Assembly (NCBI RefSeq): GCF_963675165.1
Contig: NC_087382.1
Location: 372,001 to 436,000 of the forward strand
Length of the DNA stretch: 64,000 nucleotides
Source of the DNA: Halichondria panicea
Taxonomy: Eukaryota > Porifera > Demospongiae > Suberitida > Halichondriidae
Reading direction: 5' to 3'
How positions within the stretch are numbered: position 1 is the first letter of the stretch; every line of letters starts with the position of its first letter. The notes under the pieces were generated by a model. It was given only the letters and a program-made list of their open reading frames with translations. It searched no databases and was not told the origin of the DNA. Below, one piece after another: positions 28,633-45,219 of the stretch. A program made the translations under genes and the position numbers.

Positions 28633-29209
28633 TAGAGTATGTCGCTGAACTCTGTCAGACATCAAAGTGCGTCAGGTAAAAGGGCGTGTAATGCACGAAC
28701 AAAACAAGACTGATTCAAACTAATTACACACACTAACAGATGACCATAGGACTACTATCCAGCGAAAACTTGGATAGGCCAAGTCGCTTCCAGTCCGAGC
28801 AGTGATCATTAATTTGAAAAAACTACAGATTTACGCCAGAACGTACACCGATCCCCGTTTTGCCTAGAGCTAACTGACACAAGTACAATCTAGATAGAGT
28901 GCAGTACAGCGTGGAGTGGAGCAATTCCCAGTCAGGCAACCCTGCAAAGCGGAGAGCTACACTTGTTTCTTTGTGAGGGTTGTAAAGTGCTGAGTCAGCA
29001 ATACTCCAGCTATACAAGCGCTAATATGTATACGCTATAGCTTGGAAGCGACTTGGCCTATCCAAGTTTTCGCTGGATAGTAGTCCCATGCATGGCCATC
29101 TGTTAGTGTGTGTAATTAGTTTGAATCAATCTTATTTGTTTGTGCATTATATACACGCCCTTTTACCTGACGCACTTTGATGTCTGATGGAGTTTGGCGA
29201 CTTACTCTA
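28633..29209. mobile_element. MITE with ~155-bp terminal inverted repeats
   Basis: The ends are TAGAGTATGTCGCTGAACTC and the inverse of TAGAGTAAGTCGCCAAACTC. The arms pair down to GGATAGGCCAAGTCGCTTCC (28,772) and its inverse (29,043). The interior of about 250 bp is non-coding. No flanking duplication could be identified. Confidence 0.85.
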
Positions 29210-30333
29210 TTAGGTCAACCTATATGTCAATGTATAAGTATGCCTTACGTTGTTCTAATTATAGAGAAAGTATAGGTGCATGGTCATGCAGTTGTCGGGT
29301 TGTACGTAAATATACAAATATACTGCATCATCTCTTTGATCTACTATAATTATGTTTGGTTTTTCTCAATAAAAATGCTTCCCTAATAATTATGGCCTCG
29401 TGCAGGTATCCCTGGGCTACAGATTCAACCATTGATCCTAGTTGCAGCTGTGCTACTAAGTCTCGTGCTTGCCCCCCAGAGCTATAATTAGTTGTATTAC
29501 AGTTACATTATAGTTGTATAGCATGCATGCATGCATATGCCATGAGATCTCGAACAATTTTCATTTTTCTGTCAATTTTGTAAGAAATGTAGCTGTAGCC
29601 GCTTATTCTAAATTGTAGGTTAGCTAGAACAATGATTTAATTGCACCTGCATGTTATTACTAGGACACAAATGCATTGAGGCATGTATATACCATGCATG
29701 TAGTCTAACCATATCCATTCCTGTTATGTATTTATGATGCATGCACCTGTGTATATGATCTCATCGTATTCATAGACTAAGTTGTTTTGTCTAACTGCAT
29801 GCATGTCTGGTATGTATAATTCATTCTCAGCACTTTACAGTAAACATATACTTCTGGTACGATTATGATGCATGGAGGGGCGGATCTATATAGGGAGGGG
29901 TTCTGGGGTTGCAACCCCCTCAGCTTCTCCCTCACTTTTATTGTATGAATAAAGAGGTGTATATAGCTATAGCTAAACAGAACACTGTTAATATAATATT
30001 ATTGTTACTGGAAACTATGGGATAAACAAAATGCTCCATTCACCCTGCATGGAGTGCAGTGTGTTGAGCTTCATTGTTTGGCCCTGATAATAATTATTTG
30101 TGCTTTTTTCTCCCATGCATCACTCTGATTATTCCCCAAAAAATGTGACATAATAAAATTAAGACGTATATACGAGGAGAATATGCACCCATATATCCTC
30201 CGCTACCGTGGTTAATCCGAGGCATAGCTGAGGGGTATGTAACAAATCTAATAAAATTCGAGATGATTAATTAACAATCAATACCTATAAAAAAGCGTTT
30301 TTTTTAAGCGTAACAATTCTTGGCCTGCATAAT
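29210..30333. other. Intergenic, one hAT-like end fragment
   Basis: GGGGCGGATCTATATAGGG at about 29,877 with GGGGTTGCAACCCCC nearby resembles one end of the non-autonomous hAT elements seen in animals; no partner end was found. The rest is AT-rich with TGCATGCA-type runs. Confidence 0.4.
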
Positions 30334-32574
30334 CTAATTCTTGCCACTGTCTTTGTCCTGTTTAGGATCTTTATTCCACCAGCTTTTTATCTTCATCCAG
30401 AGACCTTCTCGATTTTCAATTTTTTTGTTTTGGCCGATATCCTCCTTGGCAATCCCTTGTGTGATCTGAGCTTGCTTCTTGGCACTTTCGAGGTACTGCA
30501 CACGCTCATCCCAACCAGTCTTGCATTCTGCTTTTTCAGATTTTATCATTATCTCAATATACTCTACTTCACTTAACGGATTCGGTTTAAGAGCTATATG
30601 GCCGAGGCGATTGACACTTTGTTGAACTTGCTGTATCATATCCATCACCAATTCATCCATTTGTGTTAGTCGACGCTCAGTTTCTTGTATGATGTACTCG
30701 ACTCTGGCCTTGCCTTCCTTTGCAGCATCGAACTTCAACTTCAGTTCCTCGGACGTTCTTTCTTCATCCTCCTGATAGATCTCGAAATAGTAAGGATTGT
30801 TGACATGTTGTCTCCACCCGCAATGCTCTGGGCAAACTTTGCACAAAGCACTCGAGTATCCTCCTCCGTCCATTGCAGCACATCCATATTTGTCTCGGTC
30901 ATCAGAAATACCACACCATTTGTGACAGGTGTAGTTGCATGTTAAACAGTTTGTTACGTATCGCCCACGTTCAAAGTCGACCCTTCGCTGCTTCGTAACG
31001 GTGATAGTATATTTAAATTGTTTGTTGGTTTCAATATCTGCCTCGTGCTCTTCCACTATTCTTCTTTCCTTTCTCATTTCTTCAATCTTTGCCAATCCTT
31101 CGTTAATTCTTGGCTGTAGGCCTTTCACATTGGCTTCAAGACGCTGACGCTCTTCAAGCACTTCTCTTGTGAGCTGCAGGCTACGGGGTTCAACAAGTTC
31201 GAAATTCATGAAAAAATTATGGAAACTTTTGATGCCCATTGTCCAAAACATTTCATCAAAATCTCCCTCCTCGTATTCTTCTTCATCTGCGATGATTGGG
31301 AACAAAGCAGAGTTGTTGAATTTGAAATACTTACGGTATGGTATGTCACTAGCATTAATTGCATCAACAACAGGTGGCTTTTTCCCATCAGCAAACGTGA
31401 TCATCATGAAGATGTTGTTTCCAATATCCTTTCCAAAAGTGGAGAGAATAGAATCAAAGATGTACTTTTGAGTGTGAGTCAGCCGTGCTAGAGAAGACTG
31501 TGTCACAAATCCGATTCCGTCGAGATGATCGATGCCACCGTCAATGCACGGAATGGAGAAAAATTCCTTGATTTGTTTCGTGATCTCTTTGTCTCGTTCG
31601 AGCCCACTAGTGTCACCGAATCCAGGTGTGTCAATGATTGTGAGAGTACATTTGCAAGGTGAGCCTTCCTGTTGATAAATGGTGTAAGCAGTAATCATGC
31701 TGGTTACACTTTTAGCTTGGGTTCCAGGATGTTCATTGATCATTTTGAATCGAAATTGATCATTCCATTCAACTCCAAAAAGATAGTTGACAATCCCGTT
31801 GATGAGAGTACTTTTTCCGGCACCTGTAGCACCAACAACCATAAGTACCTTCTCTTGGACTGATGTTGCAGGCTTGTTTCCAATATAGCATCTAGCAATT
31901 TTTAATCCAATCTTCTTGCCTTCACGTAATTTCAATTGATAAATTCTATTCTGTTTGTCACAAAGAGTGGAATTGGAAGAAGCTAGCATTTTTTCTGCAA
32001 GACGTTTCGGAGAGAGAGCCGAACGTACTTGCTGTCTTGCTACATTGGCTTCATCACGACCAGAAGGAATACACAATTTGGAAACTACACGTTCTTCGTC
32101 CGATGTAGTAGGACCAGGCTGATCTGTCTGTGGCAAGTTCGGTGTAGGAGAAGGCTGATCCGTCTGTGGCAAGTCAGTTGCCGCATTGTCTTCATTTTGT
32201 ACCGATGAAGTTTCCACAGGTTTTTCATTTTTGGCAGTGGGTGCAGTGGACGATGGTTGATTCTTGATGTCTGTAGGGAAAGGCTGATCTGTCCGTGGCA
32301 AGTCCGGCCGTGTAGGAGCAGGCTGATCCGTCTGTGGCAAGTTCGGTGTAGGAGAAGGCTGATCTGTCTGTGGCAAGTCAGTTGCCAGATTGTCTACTTC
32401 ATTTTGTACCGATGAAGCTTCCACAGGTTCTTCACTTTCGGCAGTGGGTGTGGAAGATGGTTGATTCTTGAGGTCTGTAGGTGGCACGTCAAGTGTAGGA
32501 GAAGGTTGATCTGTTTGTGGCAAGCCAGCTGCTACTTTATTTTGCAACGCAGAAGAAGTGGAGGAAGCGTCCAT
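30334..32574 (-). CDS. AIG1/septin-like P-loop GTPase with Cys-rich domain
   Basis: An intronless frame of 746 residues from an ATG at 32,574. Residues 1-160 are Pro/Thr/Gln-rich, with LPQTDQPSPT-type units and an internal duplication of about 65 residues (roughly 35-95 repeated at 103-155). The G domain follows: P-loop GATGAGKS at 248-255, DTPGFGDT (G3) at 315-322, and TFAD at 393-396 where a classical TKxD (G4) would be. A coiled-coil-like Glu/Arg region (about 465-520) leads to a Cys/His cluster at 543-585 (C543, C546, C550, H551, C554, C565, C578, C581, C585), probably zinc-binding. The C-terminus is again helical and charged. The layout matches large uncharacterised AIG1/septin-related GTPases found in invertebrates and fish; relatives (GIMAPs, septins) assemble on membranes or in immunity. 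The actual role is unknown. Confidence 0.85.
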   Translation of the reverse strand: MDASSTSSALQNKVAAGLPQTDQPSPTLDVPPTDLKNQPSSTPTAESEEPVEASSVQNEVDNLATDLPQTDQPSPTPNLPQTDQPAPTRPDLPRTDQPFPTDIKNQPSSTAPTAKNEKPVETSSVQNEDNAATDLPQTDQPSPTPNLPQTDQPGPTTSDEERVVSKLCIPSGRDEANVARQQVRSALSPKRLAEKMLASSNSTLCDKQNRIYQLKLREGKKIGLKIARCYIGNKPATSVQEKVLMVVGATGAGKSTLINGIVNYLFGVEWNDQFRFKMINEHPGTQAKSVTSMITAYTIYQQEGSPCKCTLTIIDTPGFGDTSGLERDKEITKQIKEFFSIPCIDGGIDHLDGIGFVTQSSLARLTHTQKYIFDSILSTFGKDIGNNIFMMITFADGKKPPVVDAINASDIPYRKYFKFNNSALFPIIADEEEYEEGDFDEMFWTMGIKSFHNFFMNFELVEPRSLQLTREVLEERQRLEANVKGLQPRINEGLAKIEEMRKERRIVEEHEADIETNKQFKYTITVTKQRRVDFERGRYVTNCLTCNYTCHKWCGISDDRDKYGCAAMDGGGYSSALCKVCPEHCGWRQHVNNPYYFEIYQEDEERTSEELKLKFDAAKEGKARVEYIIQETERRLTQMDELVMDMIQQVQQSVNRLGHIALKPNPLSEVEYIEIMIKSEKAECKTGWDERVQYLESAKKQAQITQGIAKEDIGQNKKIENREGLWMKIKSWWNKDPKQDKDSGKN

Positions 32575-32654
32575 TGTTCAGAGTTTGACGTAAGATTTTC
32601 CAGTGATGTAGGGATATACAATTAAAGATAGCAGTCCCTATATATATCCAGATC

Positions 32655-33475
32655 ATCCAACAGGGGAAATCCATGGTTTTCCCCATACATAGATAATGGG
32701 AAAACCATGCAATTCCCCTGTATACAGCTGTTTGCATAGACCTTGCAAAATACTAAATCATTCACTGCTTACCACAAAACCACCATACAATGTTGCTATG
32801 CAAACAAATAGTATTGGATATACATTCACATTCACATGACTAAATAAAAAGTGACCAATGGTGCATGTCTTCTAGAATAAACTATGGAGACTCATAGAAC
32901 CGGGAGGATTTAAGTAGAGAATGGTTTACCAACGCCTTACGCTGAGACTTGTGCTGTACGAAAAATTGTTCCGCTAAAGAACCTACTAACTTGCTCACTG
33001 CGGTATACCGGTTTTGACTATCAAGTCCGAACATATTTTTCTACTAGATAAGCACCAAACAATATTTTGTGATCTGTTAGTGTTTAAGGTACTTCGTACT
33101 TCAGCCTTCAAACCTCACCATAATTACGTGAGTTTCCATACCACCAAGAGTAGATAAAGCATTACTCTTGATACCACCTTATAGCAGGTACTTTTCAAGG
33201 GTCTACTCAAAAAGTACCCATATACAACTTCTAGAACCCATCATTGCTCAGGACTGCATGTTGTTTGCATAGCAACATTGTATGATGATTTTGTGGTTTT
33301 GTGGTAATGCAGTGAGCTGATTATTTTTGCAAGGTCTATGCAAACAGCTGTATACTACATTGGTATATATTATTATACGGTAGTATATACAGGGGAAATC
33401 CATGGTTTTCCCCATACATAGATAATGGGAAAACCATGGAATTCCCCTGTATATACTATCGTATATACACTGTAA
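32655..33475. mobile_element. Paired-hairpin inverted-repeat element upstream of the GTPase
   Basis: Two almost identical hairpins, GGGGAAATCCATGGTTTTCC with its inverse, lie at 32,663-32,722 and 33,392-33,448. Between them 32,722-32,815 and 33,254-33,360 are inverted copies of each other (TGTTTGCATAGACCTTGCAA). The left hairpin is about 85 bp upstream of the GTPase start codon, so it could fall in its 5' UTR. No coding capacity. Confidence 0.8.
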
Positions 33476-33843
33476 AAACAAGTGGGTTGTTTCAACACTG
33501 ACGTGCATGTCATTTGATTGTCCCTCCAAATGACATGACATGCTACACGTATGTCAAATTGAAGGTGTGTCGATTTGACCCACTTCTAGCGGGTCATTTT
33601 GGCACGTGTTATTAATCATTCCAATTAACGCCATTTCAATCTCATAAACAATAAACAATAACAAAACAATAACGAGTCTATAGCATGAAAATGAAACAGA
33701 AGTGTTTGCAAAACTTGCGTGCATGTATCCAGTTAATTATGAGTCTTTACTACAGTCCTTTGAACTTGTACTTCATAGCTAAAATAATGGTGAAAAAAAT
33801 ATTATAAGTTTTGAACGCATTGTATGAAATTACATACCTATTT

Positions 33844-34640
33844 CGAACCAGTGTTAAGATTCAGACAGCTAGCTCACTTGGAGGGTGGTTAGGATGGCCT
33901 ACCTGCAGAATAATAACTCAGAATAATTATGCTGATGAGCTACACAATAATAGCTAGTACTCAAATTTGTGTAAATGCCTTGAAAACGGCTAGAAAAAAT
34001 AATCAGACCGCAAAAATAAATGTTAGAGCAGTTTGAGGATGGTTAAGAGGGCCTACATGTAGAATAATAGCATATATACACATCCAATGTGTGTATGTGT
34101 TGTGGCAAAAAATGTGGTAAAACTTGTATGTATAGCTATAACAAATTAAATTGATAGGAAACATACCTCAAAGTTGTACCCTGACAGGGACCAGTATTAA
34201 GATTCAGACAGCTAGCTCACTTGGAGGGTGGCCTACCTGCAAAATAATAACTCAGAATAATTATACTGATGAGCTATACACAATAATAGTACTCAAGTTT
34301 GTGTAAATGCCTTACAATGGCTAGAAAAAAGAATCAGACCGCAAAAATAGATGTTAGAGCAGTTTGAGGATGGTTAAGAGGGCCTACATGTAGAATAATA
34401 GCATACACATCCAACATCCAATGTGTGTATGTGTTGTGGCAAAAAATGTGGTAAAACTTGTATGTATATTTATAGCTAAATTGCGTACCTCAAATGTGTG
34501 CCCTGACAGGGACCAGTATTAAGATTCAGAAGCTTTAGCTCACTTGGAGGGTGGTTAGGAAGGCCTACCTGCAGAAGAATAATTATGCTGATGAGCTACA
34601 CAATAATATAGCACTCAAATTTGTGTACCGTATTCACCCG
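33844..34640 (-). repeat. Second array of the 320-345 bp repeat, inverted
   Basis: Units at 33,844, 34,188 and 34,509 each begin ACCAGTATTAAGATTCAGA (or GTGTTAAG) and contain CTCACTTGGAGGGTGGTTAG, the reverse complement of the exon-like core at 16,331-17,170. The last unit is cut by the retroelement that follows. Confidence 0.85.
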
Positions 34641-34684
34641 AATTACCGGGACACAAAAAAATAATTACGGCTTGCAGTGTCCCT

Positions 34685-35492
34685 TGGAATAGAGCAAGAA
34701 AAATTACGTTAAAGTCGAAGTGTAGCGCTGCGTTTGTTGTGGATCATATACTTTCTTGCCCACGCGGTGGGTTTCCTTCCCTGCGTCACAATGAAATAAG
34801 AGATTTAACAGCGAGACTCTTAACTGAAGTATGCAATGATGTGCAAATTGAACCAGAGCTTCAGGAGATCACCACAGAGACCATGTCCGGGAGAAGCGCA
34901 AATACCACCATAGGTGCTAGGCTTGATGTTGCTGCCAGTGGTCTCTGGGGAGGCAGACGCGAGAGAACCCTGATGGACGTCAGAGTCTTCAACCCTTTTG
35001 CTCCCTCAAATCGCAACACAACCCTAGACCAATGCTTCAGGAAGCACGAGAGGGAAAAGATCCGTGCATACGGACAAAGGGTGAGAGAAGTGGAGCATAC
35101 TACTTTCGTCCCCATTGTGATGTCTGCGACTGGCGGCCTTTCAAAACAAGCTACAAACTTCTACAAACGACTGGCCTCCCTGCTAGCAGAGAAATGGGAC
35201 CAACCCTACAGCACCACCCTGCACTGGCTGAGATGCTCCCTCTCTTTCAGCCTGCTCAGGTCCGCCATTCAATGCATACGTGGCGCTCGTTCATCAAGAG
35301 GCCACGCTATGAAGATGTCACCTGTGGACCTGGTTATAGCAGAGGCCAGCTTGCAGCAAAACTAACAAACTAACTGTTCACCTCATGTACACACTATTTT
35401 ACATACACTGTTCTTTGTTTTATTATTTTATTATAGTATTTTAATTTATTTATTACTATTATTTACTTGCTTCCACCAAAAAAAAAAAAGTC

Positions 35493-35521
<29 letters not shown>
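34685..35521 (+). mobile_element. 5'-truncated retroelement with poly-A end
   Basis: The open frame reads in from about 34,715 (KCSAAFVVDHILSC) and ends at TAA 35,363-35,365. It includes GGFPSLRHNEIRDLTARLL, then ARLDVAASGLWG and RTLMDVRVFNPF. I associate this C-terminus with a reverse-transcriptase family common in sponge and cnidarian genomes; the D...DVRV spacing could be a restriction-like endonuclease fold, which is inference. It is followed by 3' sequence and A-rich runs at 35,479-35,520. The missing 5' part and the A tail fit target-primed insertion of a truncated LINE-like copy. Confidence 0.6.
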
Positions 35522-35523
<2 letters not shown>

Positions 35524-35586
35524 TCCCTTGTATTAGGGTGTCCCGTAGTAATTAGAACGAATATTTCCCCATTTAAGGTATGTACA

Positions 35587-35611
35587 CGGCCTCGATTCCA
35601 GGCCGAGGCTA
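35587..35611. repeat. 25-bp nano-element-like sequence
   Basis: CGGCCTCGATTCCAGGCCGA followed by GGCTA is nearly the same 25-mer as at 12,774-12,798. Its first base pair departs from TAG and the flanks show no 9-bp duplication, so it may be a decayed copy. Confidence 0.4.
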
Positions 35612-36789
35612 GCTCTGCAGCTAAAATGTCTAAACTGTCTTTCGTGCAGTTTAGAAGCTGTGTACGCGGGTTCCATGTCTACAAAGTGGTGTCTTCAACC
35701 GTCAGTGACATATTACGGTGCCAGAGAGTAGAATCCAAAGAGTTTCTAAGAGTTTTGAGTCTCGCATGCTCTTTTTCGTTCTAATTAGATCAGGACGTCT
35801 ATCTAAAAATAAAGATTTAGGAGGGATTAGGGGTTAGGGATAGAATTAGGAAGGAGGGGTTAGGGATAGGGTTATGTTAGGGTTTAGGAGGGGGGCACGG
35901 TTATAGGTTAGGGATATGATAGAGTTAGAGTATATAGTTTCAACTAAGTGTGATGTATACAATATTATTATACAGTTATACACTATACAAATATACTATA
36001 CACAATGTATAACATCAATATAAGGTGGTCTAATTATACAAATATACAGCTTTCTACTAAGTGTGATGTATACAATTATACAGTTTATATAGCCAACACA
36101 CAACTGACACAATAAATATATCAGTGTTTTATCTTGCTGACTTGAACTGATCCACACCATTTTTGCCATGAGAACATCGTCATGCAAAACTTTATGTAAT
36201 GATCTTTACCAAAAACGAACATTGATGCTAAAAGTATTCTAAGCACAATTTATCAGGGCCTATTAATCATTTATGCACAGCGGTAAAATGGATACAGTGC
36301 CTGCAGCCTATACAAAAATTAACTAACCCACTTAGACTATAATAGCCCACTCTTTTTTCAGACTATTTGAGCCGGAAATAAATCACTGATCTACTATGAA
36401 ATTGGACGTCACGCCAGCAACACAAGTTATGGCCTCTCAAAGTTAGCTCAGAACTGAAAACACACGCTTTTTTGTGAAAGCGTTGCTCATAGCTTCAATT
36501 CTGTAGACACTGAGAAACGTTAATTGTGGTCCGTGAATTTGTAGCTTTCGTCAATTTTTACTTTTTTCCTCCTGTTACTCACACACGTGCACAGTATATA
36601 TATACTATCATAATAATAATAAGAGTTCGGGATAAGGGTGAGGGTATGGAGGTTTCAATCTGTGTATATGTTTTTTTGTACCATAATTATTGAGAGTTTT
36701 GTTGAGGAAAAAAGAGTTCGGTTCTATTGAGATAAGGGTTAGGGTATGGAGGTTTCAATCTGTATTACTTTTTTTTGTACTATAATTAT
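35612..36789. other. Intergenic with simple repeats
   Basis: 35,818-35,930 holds TAGGG-like runs (GGGTTAGGGATAGG), too irregular to be telomeric. A stretch of about 90 bp (GAGTTCGG...AGGGTATGGAGGTTTCAATC) is tandemly duplicated at 36,625-36,715 and 36,715-36,790. No gene recognised. Confidence 0.5.
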
Positions 36790-37085
36790 CAGGGGCGTAG
36801 CCAGGATTTTGGAGAAAGGGGTGCTATCGTAGATGAAAGAGGGCGCGAAGCGCCGAAATGTGGTTGACCGGAAGCCACACCTCTTATTAATGACATCATA
36901 ATTAACTTAATTTCCTTGGCTAGCTAGCTATTCATGTACAGCTAGCTAGCCTAACTGCAGCAAGATCTGGAAGAGAAGGGGTGCTCAGCTGGATAATCAG
37001 ATACATTTCTCTGTGATTTGTATACTTGACTCAGGCTGGTTGGGGGTACTCAGCACCCCTAGCACCCCCCCTGGCTACGCCCCTG
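36790..37085. mobile_element. hAT-like MITE, CAGGGGCGTAGCCAGG ends
   Basis: Perfect 16-bp inverted ends CAGGGGCGTAGCCAGG / CCTGGCTACGCCCCTG bound 296 bp without coding capacity. Ends of this type are widespread in non-autonomous hAT elements of animals. It interrupts the second copy of the local duplication: the first copy runs from ATAATTATTGAGAG into TTTTGTTGAGG without it. No clean 8-bp duplication is left. Confidence 0.75.
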
Positions 37086-37317
37086 TTTTGTTGAGGAACA
37101 TTTTGATTACTGGATGAAGGTATACTAAGGTATTGAGAGTTCTTGGGGGTGGGCTGATGTTGCACATTCTAATCTACCAAGGACCATTAGGTTCAATGCA
37201 TATTTGTAAATTCAATTCCTATAGCGAGTAATTTTGTTTCTGTGTATAACCCCCCTCCCCACATCCACACACACACCCACAGATTTAGCACCCCCCTAGA
37301 GATGAGGGGACCTGGCG

Positions 37318-43595
<6,278 letters not shown>

Positions 43596-44187
43596 CAACT
43601 CACGTAGCTGTTACTTTTTACTGTAATAACTGACTATCATGTGTGCTTCATTATGTTACATTTTATTATGTAGAATAATAATTATGTATTTTTACTGATA
43701 GGTTTTGCACTAATCATGCGGCCACTGTTTCTTAAATATTGGCCATAAATAATTATAGTGATATCCATGTTGCAGGTTAATTTGTCTTCATACATTAATT
43801 GATAATTGTGTGTACATTACAAACTTAACGATATTATTATAGCTTTCTCTATATTCGATATTCATGATCAAAATTAAAATAATTATAATTATAGCATGAC
43901 GATTCCCAAGAGACAGCCTCACTGCTAAAGCCATATATACACATGACTGTGCTCTCTGAGGGTACAATGCATTAATTATTGCACACACGTGCACGCGTGT
44001 GTACAGGTGTACAGTAATTCTAGGAATGTGTGGGTGGGTGGCTTATCACTATTATCAATCATATCATCAATGTATTATGAGTGGGTGTTTAATTCCTGTG
44101 GGTACAAGAAACGTCACTGCGGGCTAAATTAATATTGCATAAAACTGCTGCCATAATTACCAGATTCTAAAAATTGAGAATTTCAAG
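43596..44187. other. RTK B 3' flank and pseudoprotease B upstream region
   Basis: No gene in 592 bp. From about 43,836 it is unique to copy B and probably contains the native promoter of the pseudoprotease gene. No TATA box or other element could be supported. Confidence 0.5.
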
Positions 44188-45219
44188 ATGCAATTTTATG
44201 TAGCAGTAGTTGTCTTGTGCACTGCACACTGCATGCAGTACAGTGCTGCAGCAGCTATCAAAGGCAGTGAACAATCATCTTCTTTGGGATGGGTAAAGCA
44301 CTTGAGACTTGGAGATGTCATCTTTGCGAAGCCTCCCGATATAAAGGAAATGTCCGACTACATTACTGAAATGAATTACCAAGACGATGGTACTGCTTGC
44401 TTTGGGTCGGCTGCGACTACTGTGAGCGAAGACGGTCCGCTTATCCCATTTATAGACAAATCAAGCAGACAAAAGCGTGATTACGAATACGAAGATTACG
44501 ATACCCAGTCCTATGAATGTTTGAGAGAAGTGGAGAGTGTTTACTATTATCCTGAGTATGCTGTCGGTGGATTGGACAACGGGTGCACAGCTTTTCTTGT
44601 TGGACCTTATCATGCAATGACATCTGCAAAATGTGTGTACGACTCTGACGAGCGAACGTGGGAGCATAATCTTGATTTCTGGCGAGCAAGGAATGGCTCA
44701 GGCTATCTGCAAAGAATGGAGTGGGAAGAAGTGTACATCCCAAGGGAGTTCTTCAATCAAAGTATCCAGTCTGACGATTTTGATTGGGCCTTGATCATTT
44801 TAAACAAATCTCAATTTTCTCCCGTTTGGCATTCAGTTAATTACTGTCCGAGTAAATGCCCAGGACGTCACGTCACTTCTTACGGTTATGGAAATGAGAA
44901 CATGATTTTGAAAGAGTGTGAGATCAGCGAGCAGGATTGCTTTAAGCGAATGGAAATGCAGTGTTGTCAAAATCCCGCTGTCAACTTTCGTGGTGGCCCA
45001 GTCTTCGATGGATATGATTTTTATGGCTCTAAAATTCCACCTGTAGTTGGTATAAACACTTGCTCTAAGGAAGCTGACGATGAAATGGAATTGGAATCAG
45101 AGCAGAAAAGTGAAGAAATTACGCCTGACGTCGCAGTAAAGTTTCACTCTGACATGTTTTGGACTGTTTGTATGTTAATGGAGAACAGTGGGTACGATCC
45201 CAACTGCAAGAAACTTTGA
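44188..45219 (+). CDS. Secreted trypsin-like pseudoprotease (PRSS23/35-like)
   Basis: A single-exon frame of 343 residues. The start MQFYVAVVVLCTAHC is a signal peptide. A furin-type site RQKR (94-97) precedes an acidic Tyr/Asp-rich segment, as in PRSS23/35-type proteases. The protease-fold landmarks can be followed, but two of the three catalytic residues are changed: TSAKC (145-149) puts Lys148 where TAAHC has histidine, and FRGGP (267-271) puts Arg268 where GDSGGP has serine. The aspartate of DWALIIL (Asp199) is kept. There are more than ten cysteines, consistent with secretion. It should therefore be unable to cleave by the usual mechanism and may bind or regulate a partner. It follows RTK copy B by about 0.6 kb on the same strand. 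The family assignment is by motif and layout only. Confidence 0.8.
   Translation: MQFYVAVVVLCTAHCMQYSAAAAIKGSEQSSSLGWVKHLRLGDVIFAKPPDIKEMSDYITEMNYQDDGTACFGSAATTVSEDGPLIPFIDKSSRQKRDYEYEDYDTQSYECLREVESVYYYPEYAVGGLDNGCTAFLVGPYHAMTSAKCVYDSDERTWEHNLDFWRARNGSGYLQRMEWEEVYIPREFFNQSIQSDDFDWALIILNKSQFSPVWHSVNYCPSKCPGRHVTSYGYGNENMILKECEISEQDCFKRMEMQCCQNPAVNFRGGPVFDGYDFYGSKIPPVVGINTCSKEADDEMELESEQKSEEITPDVAVKFHSDMFWTVCMLMENSGYDPNCKKL

Noticed and set aside
28399..29490. Possible tiny spliced gene (MANCAANIIATIQQ..., then CAG/GTAAGT-bounded piece at 28,531-28,568, then a piece at 29,405)
   Set aside because: Splice sites are plausible but the product would be under 50 residues, the phases allow several readings and the intron holds a MITE. 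Not supportable without transcripts.
35818..35930. Runs of TAGGG/TTAGGG-like sequence as an internal telomere
   Set aside because: Units are irregular (GGATTAGGGG, GGAAGGAGGGG, GGGATAGG) and no true (TTAGGG)n run exists.
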